NCBI GenBank assembly: GCA_937965695.1
Contig: CALCKW010000052.1
Coordinates: 1 to 54,992, forward strand
Source: an uncultured Granulosicoccaceae bacterium
GTDB lineage: Bacteria; Pseudomonadota; Gammaproteobacteria; CALCKW01
Direction of reading: 5' to 3'
DNA: 54,992 nucleotides
Program-made: the position numbers and the translations under genes
Notes under the pieces: model-generated
The model's database searches: none
What the model was told of the DNA's origin: nothing
The model's input: only the letters and a program-made list of their open reading frames with translations
Part shown: piece by piece, positions 43,625 to 51,763 of the stretch
Layout: each line of letters begins with the position of its first letter
Numbering within the stretch: the first letter of the stretch is position 1

Positions 43625-43657
43625 AGCCCAGTAGCTATAGGCACTGGGCTTTTTTTT
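43625..43657 (+). terminator. Rho-independent terminator of the tkt-pgk-fba cluster
   Basis: AGCCCAGT (43625-43632) pairs with ACTGGGCT (43643-43650) around a ten-base loop, and a run of eight T follows. It starts about 20 bases after the fba stop. Confidence 0.93.
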
Positions 43658-43898
43658 GCCTTTCGATTAGCGGTGAAACAGCTTGTACGAAAATGTAGTG
43701 CTCAATAAGTGGCATTTCGCTTTTTGCGGAAGTGCTGTTAACGCAAGAGCATGCCATCAATGCAGTTGTAGGCTTAGGTGTGGAGTTTTTATGAAAAAAA
43801 TTTGAATTGCCTGTCAACCGATGGCGAGGATGTGCGTTGAATGAAGGAACAGCAGAAATTTTTGATTTATCGAAATCGAAACTACCCAAGTGATACTT

Positions 43899-44258
43899 AT
43901 GCGCTTTGAGTCGCAAAGAAACCTTTTTACTCTAGTTCTGACAGCCATCTTGATTGCCGGTTTTTTAACTGTGCGAGTTACGCATGCGGGTGATCAGGTT
44001 CTCATTGCTAACGAGTCAGCCGTCGTCGAGAAGGTCGATCTAATCGACGAGATATTTGGAATTGGGTCTTTGCAAACTGATATATATGGCAGCGAAAAGG
44101 CGCTGGGGCTAAATACCTTCGAGCAGAGTTTATTTGCGCATACCAGCATTTCAGAGCTGTATGCTACTGAAGGCGCATCTCGTGAACTGCACGGAATATT
44201 GTCAAAGTGTGTGGCAGTTGCATTAATACCCTGCAAAAAAGCAAACTCTGTTTGCTAG
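43899..44258 (+). CDS. Small hypothetical exported protein
   Basis: A 119-residue protein of unknown family. The N-terminus has a hydrophobic signal or anchor segment (LFTLVLTAILIAGFL, then VTHAG as a possible cleavage site). The remainder is acidic and ends CVAVALIPCKKANSVC with three Cys. The ribosome site is weak (AAGTGA). It is about 130 bases upstream of the ECF sigma gene on the same strand and could be a periplasmic partner, but nothing in the sequence proves this. Confidence 0.45.
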   Translation: MRFESQRNLFTLVLTAILIAGFLTVRVTHAGDQVLIANESAVVEKVDLIDEIFGIGSLQTDIYGSEKALGLNTFEQSLFAHTSISELYATEGASRELHGILSKCVAVALIPCKKANSVC

Positions 44259-44388
44259 TAGATCAACGAGATTGAATAGAAGTTCGCCAAATTCACTTCC
44301 AACAGGCTGGACAAGCTGATTTGATGATTTTTAACCAGGGATTGATGTGGGCATGCTATCAACATGCAAGGCAGAGGAATTCCTCATA

Positions 44389-44958
44389 ATGTTGGAATCT
44401 CTCGTTAAGCCTGCCGCAGGAGCTGAGCGGCTTGATTGCTTTCTAGCGTCTGTTGAAAAGCAGGCGTTTGTAATGGCTAGATCTGCAACGGGAGACCCGG
44501 ATGCAGCACTCGACATAGTGCAAGACACTATGCTTAAACTCGTGCAGCAGTACGGCAATAAACCTACGGAAGAATGGCGCCCTTTATTTTTTCGGATTCT
44601 GCACAATCGCATCACTGACCAGCATCGCAAACGCGGTTTTGTTCAGCGCATGAATCAGTGGTTTGCAAAGGATAGTGATAACGAATTATCTATTGATGGC
44701 TTAGATTTACTGGCGAGTGCAGCACCAGAACCTGAACACCATTTGCACGCGGAAACTGTTGGAGATGCGCTACACGAAGCCTATCTGCGCTTGCCGCTGC
44801 GGCAGCAACAAGCGTTTAATTTGCGGCAATGGCAGGGTTTAAGCGTGGAAGAAACAGCTTTAGCTATGTCTGTATCCGCCGGTAGCGTTAAAACGCATCT
44901 GTCGCGAGCGCTGAAAAACCTGCGTGTGCAGCTGCACGAGTACAAACCTCATGAGTGA
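44389..44958 (+). CDS. ECF-type RNA polymerase sigma factor
   Basis: A 189-residue alternative sigma factor. Region 2 is visible as ARSATGDPDAALDIVQDTMLK (split across helices) with FFRILHNRITDQHRKR; region 4 is LPLRQQQAFNLRQWQGLSVE followed by AMSVSAGSVKTHLSRALKNL. Region 1.1 and 3 are absent as usual for ECF factors. The group associated with DUF3619 and DUF3106 partners is known in beta- and gammaproteobacteria. ATG at 44389 was chosen; the frame is open to a GTG at 44347. Its stop overlaps the next ATG by eight bases, so the genes form an operon. Confidence 0.9.
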   Translation: MLESLVKPAAGAERLDCFLASVEKQAFVMARSATGDPDAALDIVQDTMLKLVQQYGNKPTEEWRPLFFRILHNRITDQHRKRGFVQRMNQWFAKDSDNELSIDGLDLLASAAPEPEHHLHAETVGDALHEAYLRLPLRQQQAFNLRQWQGLSVEETALAMSVSAGSVKTHLSRALKNLRVQLHEYKPHE

Positions 44959-45343
44959 AAAGAGCCAGATGGACCTGAGAGAAGATCAAGCGAGCAAATT
45001 ACTCGAACAAAAGCTAGAGCAAGAAACTAATACGCTGGACGCGGTTACACGCTCTAAATTATCTGCAGCGCGTTATCGTGCTACTGCCTCTGTTGAAGAA
45101 ACGCGCTCCACTTCGCGACCATGGACTGTCGGTGTGGGATTGGCTTCTATTGCCTTAGTCGCCATGGTTTGGTTGCCAGCTTTAAAGACACCTCCAGCAG
45201 AGCAGACAGCTACTCCCAGTTTGACAAGCACAACGGCAGTACTGGAAGATCTCATTATTCTGGCTGCTGGTGACGATGTCGATTTCTATCAGTCAGTAGA
45301 TTTTCTACTCTGGCTGGAGAGCAACCCTGGAAGTGAAAGTTAG
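44951..45343 (+). CDS. DUF3619-like membrane protein, probable anti-sigma factor
   Basis: A 130-residue protein with an N-terminal cytoplasmic part (SKLLEQKLEQETNTLDAVTR and KLSAARYRA), one transmembrane helix (TVGVGLASIALVAMVWLPAL) and a short acidic periplasmic tail containing DDVDFYQSVDFLLWLES. The LxxARxxA and FYxxxDFLxWL patterns fit the DUF3619 family found next to ECF sigma genes. A role as anti-sigma factor is inferred from topology and operon position. It overlaps both neighbours. Confidence 0.78.
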   Translation: MSEKSQMDLREDQASKLLEQKLEQETNTLDAVTRSKLSAARYRATASVEETRSTSRPWTVGVGLASIALVAMVWLPALKTPPAEQTATPSLTSTTAVLEDLIILAAGDDVDFYQSVDFLLWLESNPGSES

Positions 45344-45563
45344 ATGTTTGGCCTTGTCACTTGGATTGCTAGTGCTGATGCCTTCCGTATTAGCGGACGC
45401 TCAACCGAGCCCAGAATGGCTCGAATTGCTTGGGCAGCTAGTCGAAATCGAAGAGCTTGGGGTGGACATAGATGTTTTGATCGAGAATCGACTGTCGCCA
45501 GAGCAAAAAATAGAACACCTAAAGGAAGATCTGGAGTTGTTAAATCTGGAGGACGAGCTGTGA
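45333..45563 (+). CDS. Small exported protein of the ECF operon
   Basis: A 76-residue protein starting with GTG within the previous gene. It has a signal peptide (CLALSLGLLVLMPSVLADA) and a short acidic mature part (PEWLELLGQLVEIEELGVD, then ELLNLEDEL). No known family was recognised. It sits between the DUF3619 and DUF3106 genes and overlaps both, so it is translationally coupled. It may be a periplasmic signal or chaperone for the neighbouring protein. Confidence 0.68.
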   Translation: MKVRCLALSLGLLVLMPSVLADAQPSPEWLELLGQLVEIEELGVDIDVLIENRLSPEQKIEHLKEDLELLNLEDEL

Positions 45564-46141
45564 GGCTGTGTTTTGTTGTATTGCTCTGGACGCTATTTAG
45601 CGCCAGTGCAGTTGTGGCCGCCCCTGATTGGCAAGATCTTGATGCTGAGCAACAGGGATCTTTACAGAGTCTATCCGGTGACTGGAATTCTATGCCCGAG
45701 CTTAGAAGGGAAAATATCCTACGTGGTCTCACCCGCTGGAACAGCCTTAATACAGAGGGGAAAAAGAAAGCGAGTGAACGGCTCCAACGTTGGAGTCAGT
45801 TATCCACTGAAGATAAAGTAAACCTGCGCCAGCAGTTTGATCGGTTCCAGAATTTGGATGAGCCAAAAAAAGAAAAGTTGCGCTCTCTTTATCGTGATTT
45901 CAAACAGCTCGATAAAAAAAAGCAAAAAATGCTACGTGAAAATTTCGATAATCGGGTGCGAAAAAAGCCTGAGAATGCAGACAGTGCCTTTGGTGATGGC
46001 TCTGATTTCCAGTCTTCCGATAAGGGTGATAAGAATAAGGCGGGTGAGCAAAGTAGCCGCGAAAAGAAGAAAGATCGCCCATCTGGTGGCGATAAAAAAA
46101 GTGGAAATAGAAGCAGCAAGGATGAGGGTGGAAAAAAGTAG
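45560..46141 (+). CDS. DUF3106-like exported protein
   Basis: A 193-residue protein starting with GTG (GTGA overlap with the previous stop; GGAGG upstream). Signal peptide LCFVVLLWTLFSASAVVAA is followed by a repeated W-x-x-L-x-x-E-x-(K/Q) pattern: WQDLDAEQQGSLQSLSGDW, NSLNTEGKKKASERLQRW, SQLSTEDKVNLRQQFDRF and LDEPKKEKLRSLYRDFKQL. This helical repeat is the DUF3106 signature. The last 60 residues are a Lys/Asp/Gly-rich disordered tail. The function is unknown; it is a periplasmic partner of the ECF/anti-sigma pair. Confidence 0.83.
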   Translation: MRLCFVVLLWTLFSASAVVAAPDWQDLDAEQQGSLQSLSGDWNSMPELRRENILRGLTRWNSLNTEGKKKASERLQRWSQLSTEDKVNLRQQFDRFQNLDEPKKEKLRSLYRDFKQLDKKKQKMLRENFDNRVRKKPENADSAFGDGSDFQSSDKGDKNKAGEQSSREKKKDRPSGGDKKSGNRSSKDEGGKK

Positions 46142-46169
46142 ATTCAAGAGCCCAAACATATTCTTGAAT
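46142..46169 (+). repeat. Hairpin after the DUF3106 gene
   Basis: ATTCAAGA (46142-46149) and TCTTGAAT (46162-46169) are perfect eight-base arms directly after the stop codon. No T run follows immediately, so termination is uncertain. Confidence 0.35.
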
Positions 46170-46223
46170 ATGCCAAGAAACTCGTCTTTTCTCGGTGTAT
46201 TTTGAAAAAACACAAAAACGTTA

Positions 46224-47117
46224 CTAAATTAGTTTCTTACGTAGCGCCTTGTATAAAAGATCCTTAACCAGTTTTACACGATCTGTATTACGCAGGTTGA
46301 TATGCGACAGTAACCACAAGTCATTATGTGGGATAGTGCCTTCAATCGTGAGCGCAACTAAATCTTGCTCGTGCTCCAGAATATAACTTGGCAGAAGGGT
46401 GATGCCCATGTCCGCGCGTGCCAACGCAGCAGCGTTGATGAAGTTATTTACAACGGTTTGTGATGAGGATTCACCGATTCGATCCATAAACCAGCCATAA
46501 AATGGTAGTTCCGAATAGCTCTTATCCAGTCTGATAAATCGTAGTTGTTGATCTTTCGTTGGGTAACCCACCAGCCTGTGCTCTCTGGCGTAGTTTTTCG
46601 AAGCGACAACAGAAAATTTTAGATTGCCGACCTTTCTTCCTATTAAGTCATCTGGTGGTTTTAAGCAGGGTCGGATAGCAATGTCGGCTTCTCGATTGTT
46701 CAGATCGCTGACTTGGTTAGCCATTTGCAACGTAAATTGCAAGCTAGGGTAATCGGTTTGGATTTCATGAAGCGCTTTTGGCAATATGTATTGCGCCAAG
46801 GTATCTGTTGTGGTGATGACAATTTCACCTGCAAGTTCGTGGTCCAAGCCAGAAATCTGTTGAGATATCGCCTGTATGCGCTGTTTTACTTTGGAGCATT
46901 CTTCAAAAAGTTTTTGCCCTGCAAGCGTTAAAAAGTAACCCTCTGGTCTTTGCTCAAAGAGTTTTGTGTCGAGTTGTTTCTCAAAGCTCTTGATGCGTCT
47001 TAGCACCGTGCTATGGCTTACTTGAAGTGCTTTGGCCGCATCTGTCAGTGTTCCATTTTCGGAGAGCGCCAAAAAAAAGCGAATATGATCCCAATTCCAA
47101 TTCACGCCAATTCCCAT
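46224..47117 (-). CDS. LysR-family transcriptional regulator
   Basis: A 297-residue LysR-type regulator. The N-terminal helix-turn-helix is RFFLALSENGTLTDAAKALQ plus VSHSTVLRRIKSFEKQLDTK; the C-terminal effector domain includes GEIVITTTDTLAQYILPK and NREADIAIRPCLKPP. The D-A-A/E-x-L-x-V-S-x-x-T-V-x-R-x-I pattern is that of the group that binds as tetramers to divergent promoters. It is divergent from the cytochrome c' gene across about 130 bases, so it may regulate the cytochrome c'/b561 pair (inference). ATG at 47117 is used; an upstream TTG is possible. Confidence 0.93.
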   Translation of the reverse strand: MGIGVNWNWDHIRFFLALSENGTLTDAAKALQVSHSTVLRRIKSFEKQLDTKLFEQRPEGYFLTLAGQKLFEECSKVKQRIQAISQQISGLDHELAGEIVITTTDTLAQYILPKALHEIQTDYPSLQFTLQMANQVSDLNNREADIAIRPCLKPPDDLIGRKVGNLKFSVVASKNYAREHRLVGYPTKDQQLRFIRLDKSYSELPFYGWFMDRIGESSSQTVVNNFINAAALARADMGITLLPSYILEHEQDLVALTIEGTIPHNDLWLLSHINLRNTDRVKLVKDLLYKALRKKLI

Positions 47118-47250
47118 CTTAAAATGAACGTGCAATCAAGCCTTTGTCCATTATTGCACAGGAGATGTGCGTTTTTGCAAGTCCTATTTTTTCCTTTATT
47201 GACACAAATTTGCTAACTTTAATGCTCAGGCTTTTTTACAGGGAACTGAC

Positions 47251-47733
47251 ATGTTAGCTAAAAGAATTTTGACAGCCACTGGTGCTGTGGCAGTAATGGG
47301 TTTAGCTCTGGCCGCGTATGCTGCGGACAGTGGTCCACACGATAAAGCGATAAAAGCGCGTCAGGCGATGTTCCAAACTTATAATTTCAACCTAGGGATT
47401 CTAGGTGCTATGGCCAAGGGCAAGATGGAATATAACGCGGACCTAGCTGCTGAGTCAGCGGCTAATTTAAACGCAGCCGCGAACTTTGGCCAGAGCGCTT
47501 ATTGGCCGGTTGGCTCTGACAGTGCGACCCTTGGTAAAGAACGTACTCGTGCCCTACCAGCGTTGTGGGAGAATTACGCAGACGTAGGCGAAAAAGCAAA
47601 AGCACTGACGGACGCTACGGCCATTCTCAATGTTGAGGCTGGTAAAAGCCTCGAGGCGCTTCAGGGTGCTATGGGGGCGGCTGGTAAGTCCTGCAAGGGC
47701 TGCCATGATGATTATCGCGCCAAAAAGAATTAA
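47251..47733 (+). CDS. Cytochrome c'
   Basis: A 160-residue periplasmic haem protein. A signal peptide (TGAVAVMGLALAAYAA) is followed by a four-helix-bundle sequence (KAIKARQAMFQTYNFNLGIL) and a C-terminal haem site C148-KG-C151-H152 (CKGCHDDYRAKK). This C-terminal CxxCH with K/R-rich end is typical of cytochrome c', which binds NO and guards against nitrosative stress or moves electrons. AGGGA precedes the ATG. It forms an operon with the cytochrome b561-like gene 18 bases downstream. Confidence 0.95.
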   Translation: MLAKRILTATGAVAVMGLALAAYAADSGPHDKAIKARQAMFQTYNFNLGILGAMAKGKMEYNADLAAESAANLNAAANFGQSAYWPVGSDSATLGKERTRALPALWENYADVGEKAKALTDATAILNVEAGKSLEALQGAMGAAGKSCKGCHDDYRAKKN

Positions 47734-47751
47734 TTTCTCGCGTACTGCGTG

Positions 47752-48435
47752 ATGAGCGATTTATCTCGCTTGCGTATCTGGGATATCTGGGTACGCTTGT
47801 TCCACTGGTCGTTTGCGGCCAGTGTTGTTTTTCTATTGTTCAGTGGCGAGACAGGTATAGGCTTTTTTGACTGGCATCGATGGGCTGGTGAGTTTGTCTT
47901 GTTGCTGGTGCTGTTTAGGCTCTTCTGGGGCTTCTTAGGTAGCAGCAACGCCCGTCTTGTACCACTTCTACGCCATCCGGTGGCAGCGCTAAATCATCTT
48001 CGTGGACTATTAGCTGGTGAGCGGCACGATGAGCGAGGCCACAACTCAGCGGGTGGTTGGGCAGTACTTGCCATGTTGCTATTGGTACTCGTACAGGCAG
48101 TCACTGGACTATTTATAGCCGACGAGGAAGAACTTATTGAAGGTGCTTTCTACTATGATGTCAGCTCTGGTGTAAATGAATTTTTTTATCGTATTCATCA
48201 CACTAATGCAGAATTGTTGCAAATATTAGTTGTCATACACGTACTGATGGTATTGGCTTACTTAATCAGGACTGGGCAAAACTTGATACTTCCAATGCTA
48301 ACGGGTCGGATGAAGTGGTCGAGTGACAAGACACCTCCGGCTGTGGTTTTTGCCAAGCCTTGGCTCGGTTTGTTTTTTCTTGGCGTGTGTTACTTGTTGC
48401 TTGCTTGGTTACTGCGGTGGCCACCATTGTTCTAA
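47752..48435 (+). CDS. Cytochrome b561-family di-haem membrane protein
   Basis: A 227-residue membrane protein with about four to five helices. Haem-ligand His residues are in LRIWDIWVRLFHWSFAASV, in GFFDWHRWAGEF and in FYRIHHTNAELLQILVVIHV. This is the pattern of the prokaryotic b561/Ni-hydrogenase cytochrome b family (WxxxxRxxHW start, HxxxG/W in helix 2). It oxidises quinol and reduces a periplasmic c-type cytochrome, here likely the cytochrome c' encoded just upstream. ATG at 47752 was chosen over the overlapping GTG. It converges on the histidine kinase gene, two bases apart. Confidence 0.92.
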   Translation: MSDLSRLRIWDIWVRLFHWSFAASVVFLLFSGETGIGFFDWHRWAGEFVLLLVLFRLFWGFLGSSNARLVPLLRHPVAALNHLRGLLAGERHDERGHNSAGGWAVLAMLLLVLVQAVTGLFIADEEELIEGAFYYDVSSGVNEFFYRIHHTNAELLQILVVIHVLMVLAYLIRTGQNLILPMLTGRMKWSSDKTPPAVVFAKPWLGLFFLGVCYLLLAWLLRWPPLF

Positions 48436-48437
48436 TT

Positions 48438-49799
48438 TCAAGGGGACTCAGTCTTGTCTGTAGGCAGCGAGACACTCATTGTGCTGCCCTCGCCAAATTT
48501 ACTGGTGATGTGCAGCTCGCCGCCGTGCGCTTCTGCGATGAGTTTGCACAAATGAAGACCTAAACCAAAACCACCGGTGGAGCGCGTTCGTGACGCATCG
48601 GCGCGGTAAAAGGGTTCCGTGAGGTGCGCTATGTGTTCTTCGGCAATACCAGCACCGAAATCTTTCACACTTATTTCGAGAACATTCCCCTGTGATTTAG
48701 CGCTGACCACAGGTGGATTTTCCGCGTTTTGGCTGTGGGTTAGAGCATTGTTTATTAAGTTGCGTAACAGCAGTCGAATTCGTGTCTCATCCAACGCCAT
48801 TTTTGGAAGCCTAGGTTGCAGTTCCAGTTTCAAATCCGCCTCTGGAAATTCTTCTGCAGATGCATGAATTAAATCTGTTGGCGATAATATGATTCGGTTC
48901 AGTGCCGCGTGCTGGCCATTGATACGTTCAGCTTCTAAAATCTCGCTGATCAGCGATTGCATTTCACTAAGATCTTCGTCGATTGATTCACTTGTTTTTG
49001 ATTTATCGAGCATTTGTACGGCGATCTTAGCGCGTGTCAATGGTGACCTTAGTTCATGGCTTAGTGACAGAAGTAGTTGTCGTTTAGCGTCTAATAGGCC
49101 ATCAATACCTTCAGCCATGTTGTTGATGCTGCCGGCCAGCTCGCCTAAGTCATTGTCAGCACGAACAGGCACACGATAGTCCAATTCACCTTGCCCCATA
49201 CGCTTGACCCCTATTTTGACATCTTGAACTGGTCTTAACATTCGGCGGATAAACCAAAAACTTCCAGCGAGTATCAGAAGCAGCCAAAACATAGCGCGAA
49301 CGATTGCACCTGAACCATGTGCCCGTGCATCGCGGTGCAGTACTTCAAAATAAACCGTGTGTTCTCCAAGCTGATTGCGCAGTACCGTGCGGTCGTCCAG
49401 TTCACCAAAGCTCAGTGTACTAAGGCCGCTCTCTTCAAGGCGGTTGTTTTTTTTGTTACCCCAGCGGCGATGTTGCTTTTCAAACTTAAGTTTTTCCAAG
49501 TCGAGGGAGATACCGGTGGAAGAGTACTGCTGTTCAGGGCCTTCAATATAAATATTCAGGGGCAGGATTTTCGCAAGCTCTTCAGCTCTGGTGATATCTG
49601 GAGGGTTGCCAATATCGGCATTGACGTAGTTTAGATATTGATTGAGGTGCGGCTTAATACCGCCATCCCATTGAGAACCAAAACCGTGCATAAGAGTCGC
49701 AATGATCAGTGCCACCACACAAAAGCAGACTGTGACAAACACCAGTAGTAGTCGCGCTGGTAAGGAGTGCTTCAAACGATTGATGAGCGGTATACGCAT
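48438..49799 (-). CDS. Sensor histidine kinase
   Basis: A 453-residue inner membrane kinase. Helix 1 is LLLVFVTVCFCVVALIIATL, a periplasmic sensor of about 130 residues follows, helix 2 is MFWLLLILAGSFWFI, and a HAMP segment with RPVQDVKIGVKRMGQGELDY precedes the dimerisation domain. The phosphoacceptor is His248 in SLSHELRSPLTRAKIAVQML. The ATPase domain has the N box LLRNLINNALTHS, G1 VKDFGAGIAEEH and G2 STGGFGLGLHLCKLIAEAHG. It phosphorylates the regulator upstream in the same operon (three bases between). The neighbouring Spy/CpxP-like gene suggests envelope or metal stress sensing, in the manner of CpxA or RstB. Confidence 0.94.
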   Translation of the reverse strand: MRIPLINRLKHSLPARLLLVFVTVCFCVVALIIATLMHGFGSQWDGGIKPHLNQYLNYVNADIGNPPDITRAEELAKILPLNIYIEGPEQQYSSTGISLDLEKLKFEKQHRRWGNKKNNRLEESGLSTLSFGELDDRTVLRNQLGEHTVYFEVLHRDARAHGSGAIVRAMFWLLLILAGSFWFIRRMLRPVQDVKIGVKRMGQGELDYRVPVRADNDLGELAGSINNMAEGIDGLLDAKRQLLLSLSHELRSPLTRAKIAVQMLDKSKTSESIDEDLSEMQSLISEILEAERINGQHAALNRIILSPTDLIHASAEEFPEADLKLELQPRLPKMALDETRIRLLLRNLINNALTHSQNAENPPVVSAKSQGNVLEISVKDFGAGIAEEHIAHLTEPFYRADASRTRSTGGFGLGLHLCKLIAEAHGGELHITSKFGEGSTMSVSLPTDKTESP

Positions 49800-49802
49800 T
49801 AG

Positions 49803-50474
49803 TTAAATGCCACCCACAAACGCGTACCCTGATCCGTATACAGTTTTGATCGGCTCAGCTGGCTTTAATTTGCTGCGCAGTCGACTCACAAGAATATCCA
49901 CCGATCGACTGAATAATTCAGTCTCTGTGCCTTTGAGGTGATTTAAAATATCGTCACGCGAAAAATCCTTACCTGGGGATTCGGCTAGCAATAATAAAAG
50001 CTGATACTCCATGGTCGTCATGGAGACAAGCTTGTCTTTAACTTTAACCTCCCGCCTGCCTTTGTCAATGCTGAAACTGTCGAATTGCAGGAGAGTGGGT
50101 TCAGTGAGAGGTGGCTGTTTTCGTTTAGCAATAGCGTTTACTCGGGCCACCAATTCTCTTGGTTCAAAGGGTTTGGGGAGGTAGTCGTCAGCGCCGAGCT
50201 CCAGGCCCACTATTCGGTCGGTCACCTCGCCGCGTGCTGTTAGCATTATGATCGGGATTTCACTGACTTGGCGAATTCTACGGCAGACTTCAAAGCCGTC
50301 CATCTCTGGGAGCATAACGTCCAGAATGACAGCGGCGAATTCTCCGTCGTCGAGACAGGCAAAACCCTGCGACGGTTTTGTCGCGTGAGTAATTCGGATG
50401 CCGTAGCGTTCGCAATAATCTGCGAGTAGCGGACCCAGTTTTTCGTCGTCGTCGATTAGCAGTACGTCAAGCAT
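49803..50474 (-). CDS. OmpR-family response regulator
   Basis: A 223-residue DNA-binding regulator. The receiver has the acidic cluster DDD at 8-10, phospho-acceptor Asp52 in VILDVMLPEMDGFEVCRRI, and the switch Lys in GADDYLPKPFEPRELVARV. The C-terminal winged helix ends in LFSRSVDILVSRLRSKLKP. The receiver is close to CpxR/RstA. It forms an operon with the kinase that follows. A possible target is the spy-like gene about 0.6 kb upstream on the same strand. Confidence 0.94.
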   Translation of the reverse strand: MLDVLLIDDDEKLGPLLADYCERYGIRITHATKPSQGFACLDDGEFAAVILDVMLPEMDGFEVCRRIRQVSEIPIIMLTARGEVTDRIVGLELGADDYLPKPFEPRELVARVNAIAKRKQPPLTEPTLLQFDSFSIDKGRREVKVKDKLVSMTTMEYQLLLLLAESPGKDFSRDDILNHLKGTETELFSRSVDILVSRLRSKLKPAEPIKTVYGSGYAFVGGI

Positions 50475-50550
50475 GTTGCGATAGATTTCCCAGAAGTGCC
50501 TTCTTCAGCAAATAGAGCATAACCCAGTGTGTGTAGAGAGCCTAAAAAGA

Positions 50551-51021
50551 CTATGGCGATTTAGGTTCAGCGGTATTCTGCTCTGCTTTTTTTCTAATGC
50601 CAAGCCAACGTGGGGTCATGGCTCTATAACGCTCATATGCTTCACCAAATGTTTTTTGCATCTGTTCTTCTTCAACGCGGATATACCATCTGTCGCTCAC
50701 AACTATAAACATAGTCGTTACAATCCATGCGATGGCGGAGCTAAAGCTTAGAGCTAAACCCACAAGCGACAATGAAAAACCTAAGTACATAGGATTGCGA
50801 GTGAATTGAAACAAACCAGACTGCACAAGCTTTTCTGGGGGTTTAAAAGTGATTATGTTTGTTCCGATTCTTGCAAAAAGACGGCTGTGGTAAATAGTGA
50901 TAAATATCCCGAGCAAAGCAATGGGGATTCCTGCGATCGCTAGACCCGTTTGCACACTGCTAGATAAAAAAATCACAAGTGCAGCGGCGAGATAAAGTAG
51001 GGGAGGTAGTAAAAAATGCAT
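50551..51021 (-). CDS. Isoprenylcysteine methyltransferase-like membrane protein
   Basis: A 156-residue membrane protein with four hydrophobic helices. LVQSGLFQFTRNPMYLGFSL is the core G-x-F-x-x-x-RNPxY motif of the ICMT/PEMT-like family, and EEEQMQKTFGEAYERYRAMT with PRWLG is its C-terminal E...F...Y..Y...R signature. Such bacterial proteins are SAM-dependent methyltransferases of unknown substrate. ATG at 51021 was chosen over the TTG before it. It lies between the response regulator and the Spy-like gene, all on the same strand, but a terminator separates it from the latter. Confidence 0.88.
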   Translation of the reverse strand: MHFLLPPLLYLAAALVIFLSSSVQTGLAIAGIPIALLGIFITIYHSRLFARIGTNIITFKPPEKLVQSGLFQFTRNPMYLGFSLSLVGLALSFSSAIAWIVTTMFIVVSDRWYIRVEEEQMQKTFGEAYERYRAMTPRWLGIRKKAEQNTAEPKSP

Positions 51022-51047
51022 CGTCAAACCCGCTCTAACCAGTTCGG

Positions 51048-51078
51048 AAAAAAGCTCGGGCAGAAAATTCTGCCCGAG
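51048..51078 (-). terminator. Rho-independent terminator of the Spy-like gene
   Basis: CTCGGGCAGA (51055-51064) pairs with TCTGCCCGAG (51069-51078) with a four-base loop. On the minus strand the stem is followed by CTTTTTT. It lies 18 bases after the Spy-like stop and upstream of the methyltransferase-like gene. Confidence 0.92.
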
Positions 51079-51095
51079 GGTGTGTTACCTACTGA

Positions 51096-51548
51096 TTAGT
51101 TGTGTTTTTTCCATCCGTGGCGACCGCGTTTGTGTTGCATGAATTCAATCACCTCCGCCTTTTGTTCGGCGTTCAAACTGTCGAGAAAAGTACCAAATGA
51201 CGCGATCACTGCTGGGGCGTTCTCGTTCATCATGTTAGTTTTTTGATTCAGCATTTGTAGCGCCTTACCTTGGTCAAAAGTATCGGCGGCTACTAGCTCA
51301 CTGATATTTTCATGCAGTGGCTTCATTTCGCCGCGTACACGCTTACCGGTGTCCAACAATTGCTGTTTTAATGTGTCGAGGTGTTGCTCTTGAGTTGCGT
51401 CTAAATTCAACTCTTCGCTGACGTATTCAACCATGTGATTGGCTCGGGCCTCGGGGTCGCTCCATTTGGCTTTACCGTAGGCGACAGCGCCACCGGCGAT
51501 GCCGAATGTTAGGACAACAGCGGTAATAATTTTTGTAGAACGTTTCAT
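51096..51548 (-). CDS. Spy/CpxP-like periplasmic protein
   Basis: A 150-residue protein. The signal peptide has IITAVVLTFGIAGGAVAYG. The mature part is helical, with two LTxxQ-like stretches, LNLDATQEQHLDTLKQQLLD and SLNAEQKAEVIEFMQH, the repeat of CpxP, Spy and periplasmic metal sensors. The C-terminus is basic and His-rich (KRGRHGWKKHN). Family members are chaperones or inhibitors of sensor kinases in the envelope stress response. It is near the kinase/regulator pair and may be its target and modulator (inference). ATG at 51548 has AGGA eight bases upstream. Confidence 0.85.
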   Translation of the reverse strand: MKRSTKIITAVVLTFGIAGGAVAYGKAKWSDPEARANHMVEYVSEELNLDATQEQHLDTLKQQLLDTGKRVRGEMKPLHENISELVAADTFDQGKALQMLNQKTNMMNENAPAVIASFGTFLDSLNAEQKAEVIEFMQHKRGRHGWKKHN

Positions 51549-51763
51549 GATGTGATTCCTGTTTTGTGTGTTTTTCAAAGTACAGGGCTAGTATCGTCAC
51601 GAAGGCGTTGCAAAGCATTGCGGTGGTGAATCAGTGTGTAACAGGGTGTAACAATTGTGTGAGGTAGTGTCGGCAAGCGTTTTTTTTAGAGAAATGCGCC
51701 TAGGTATTGATGTTCTTCATAGTCGTGAGAGCGGCAATAAGCTTGTCGCTCTTCTATTGCTAA

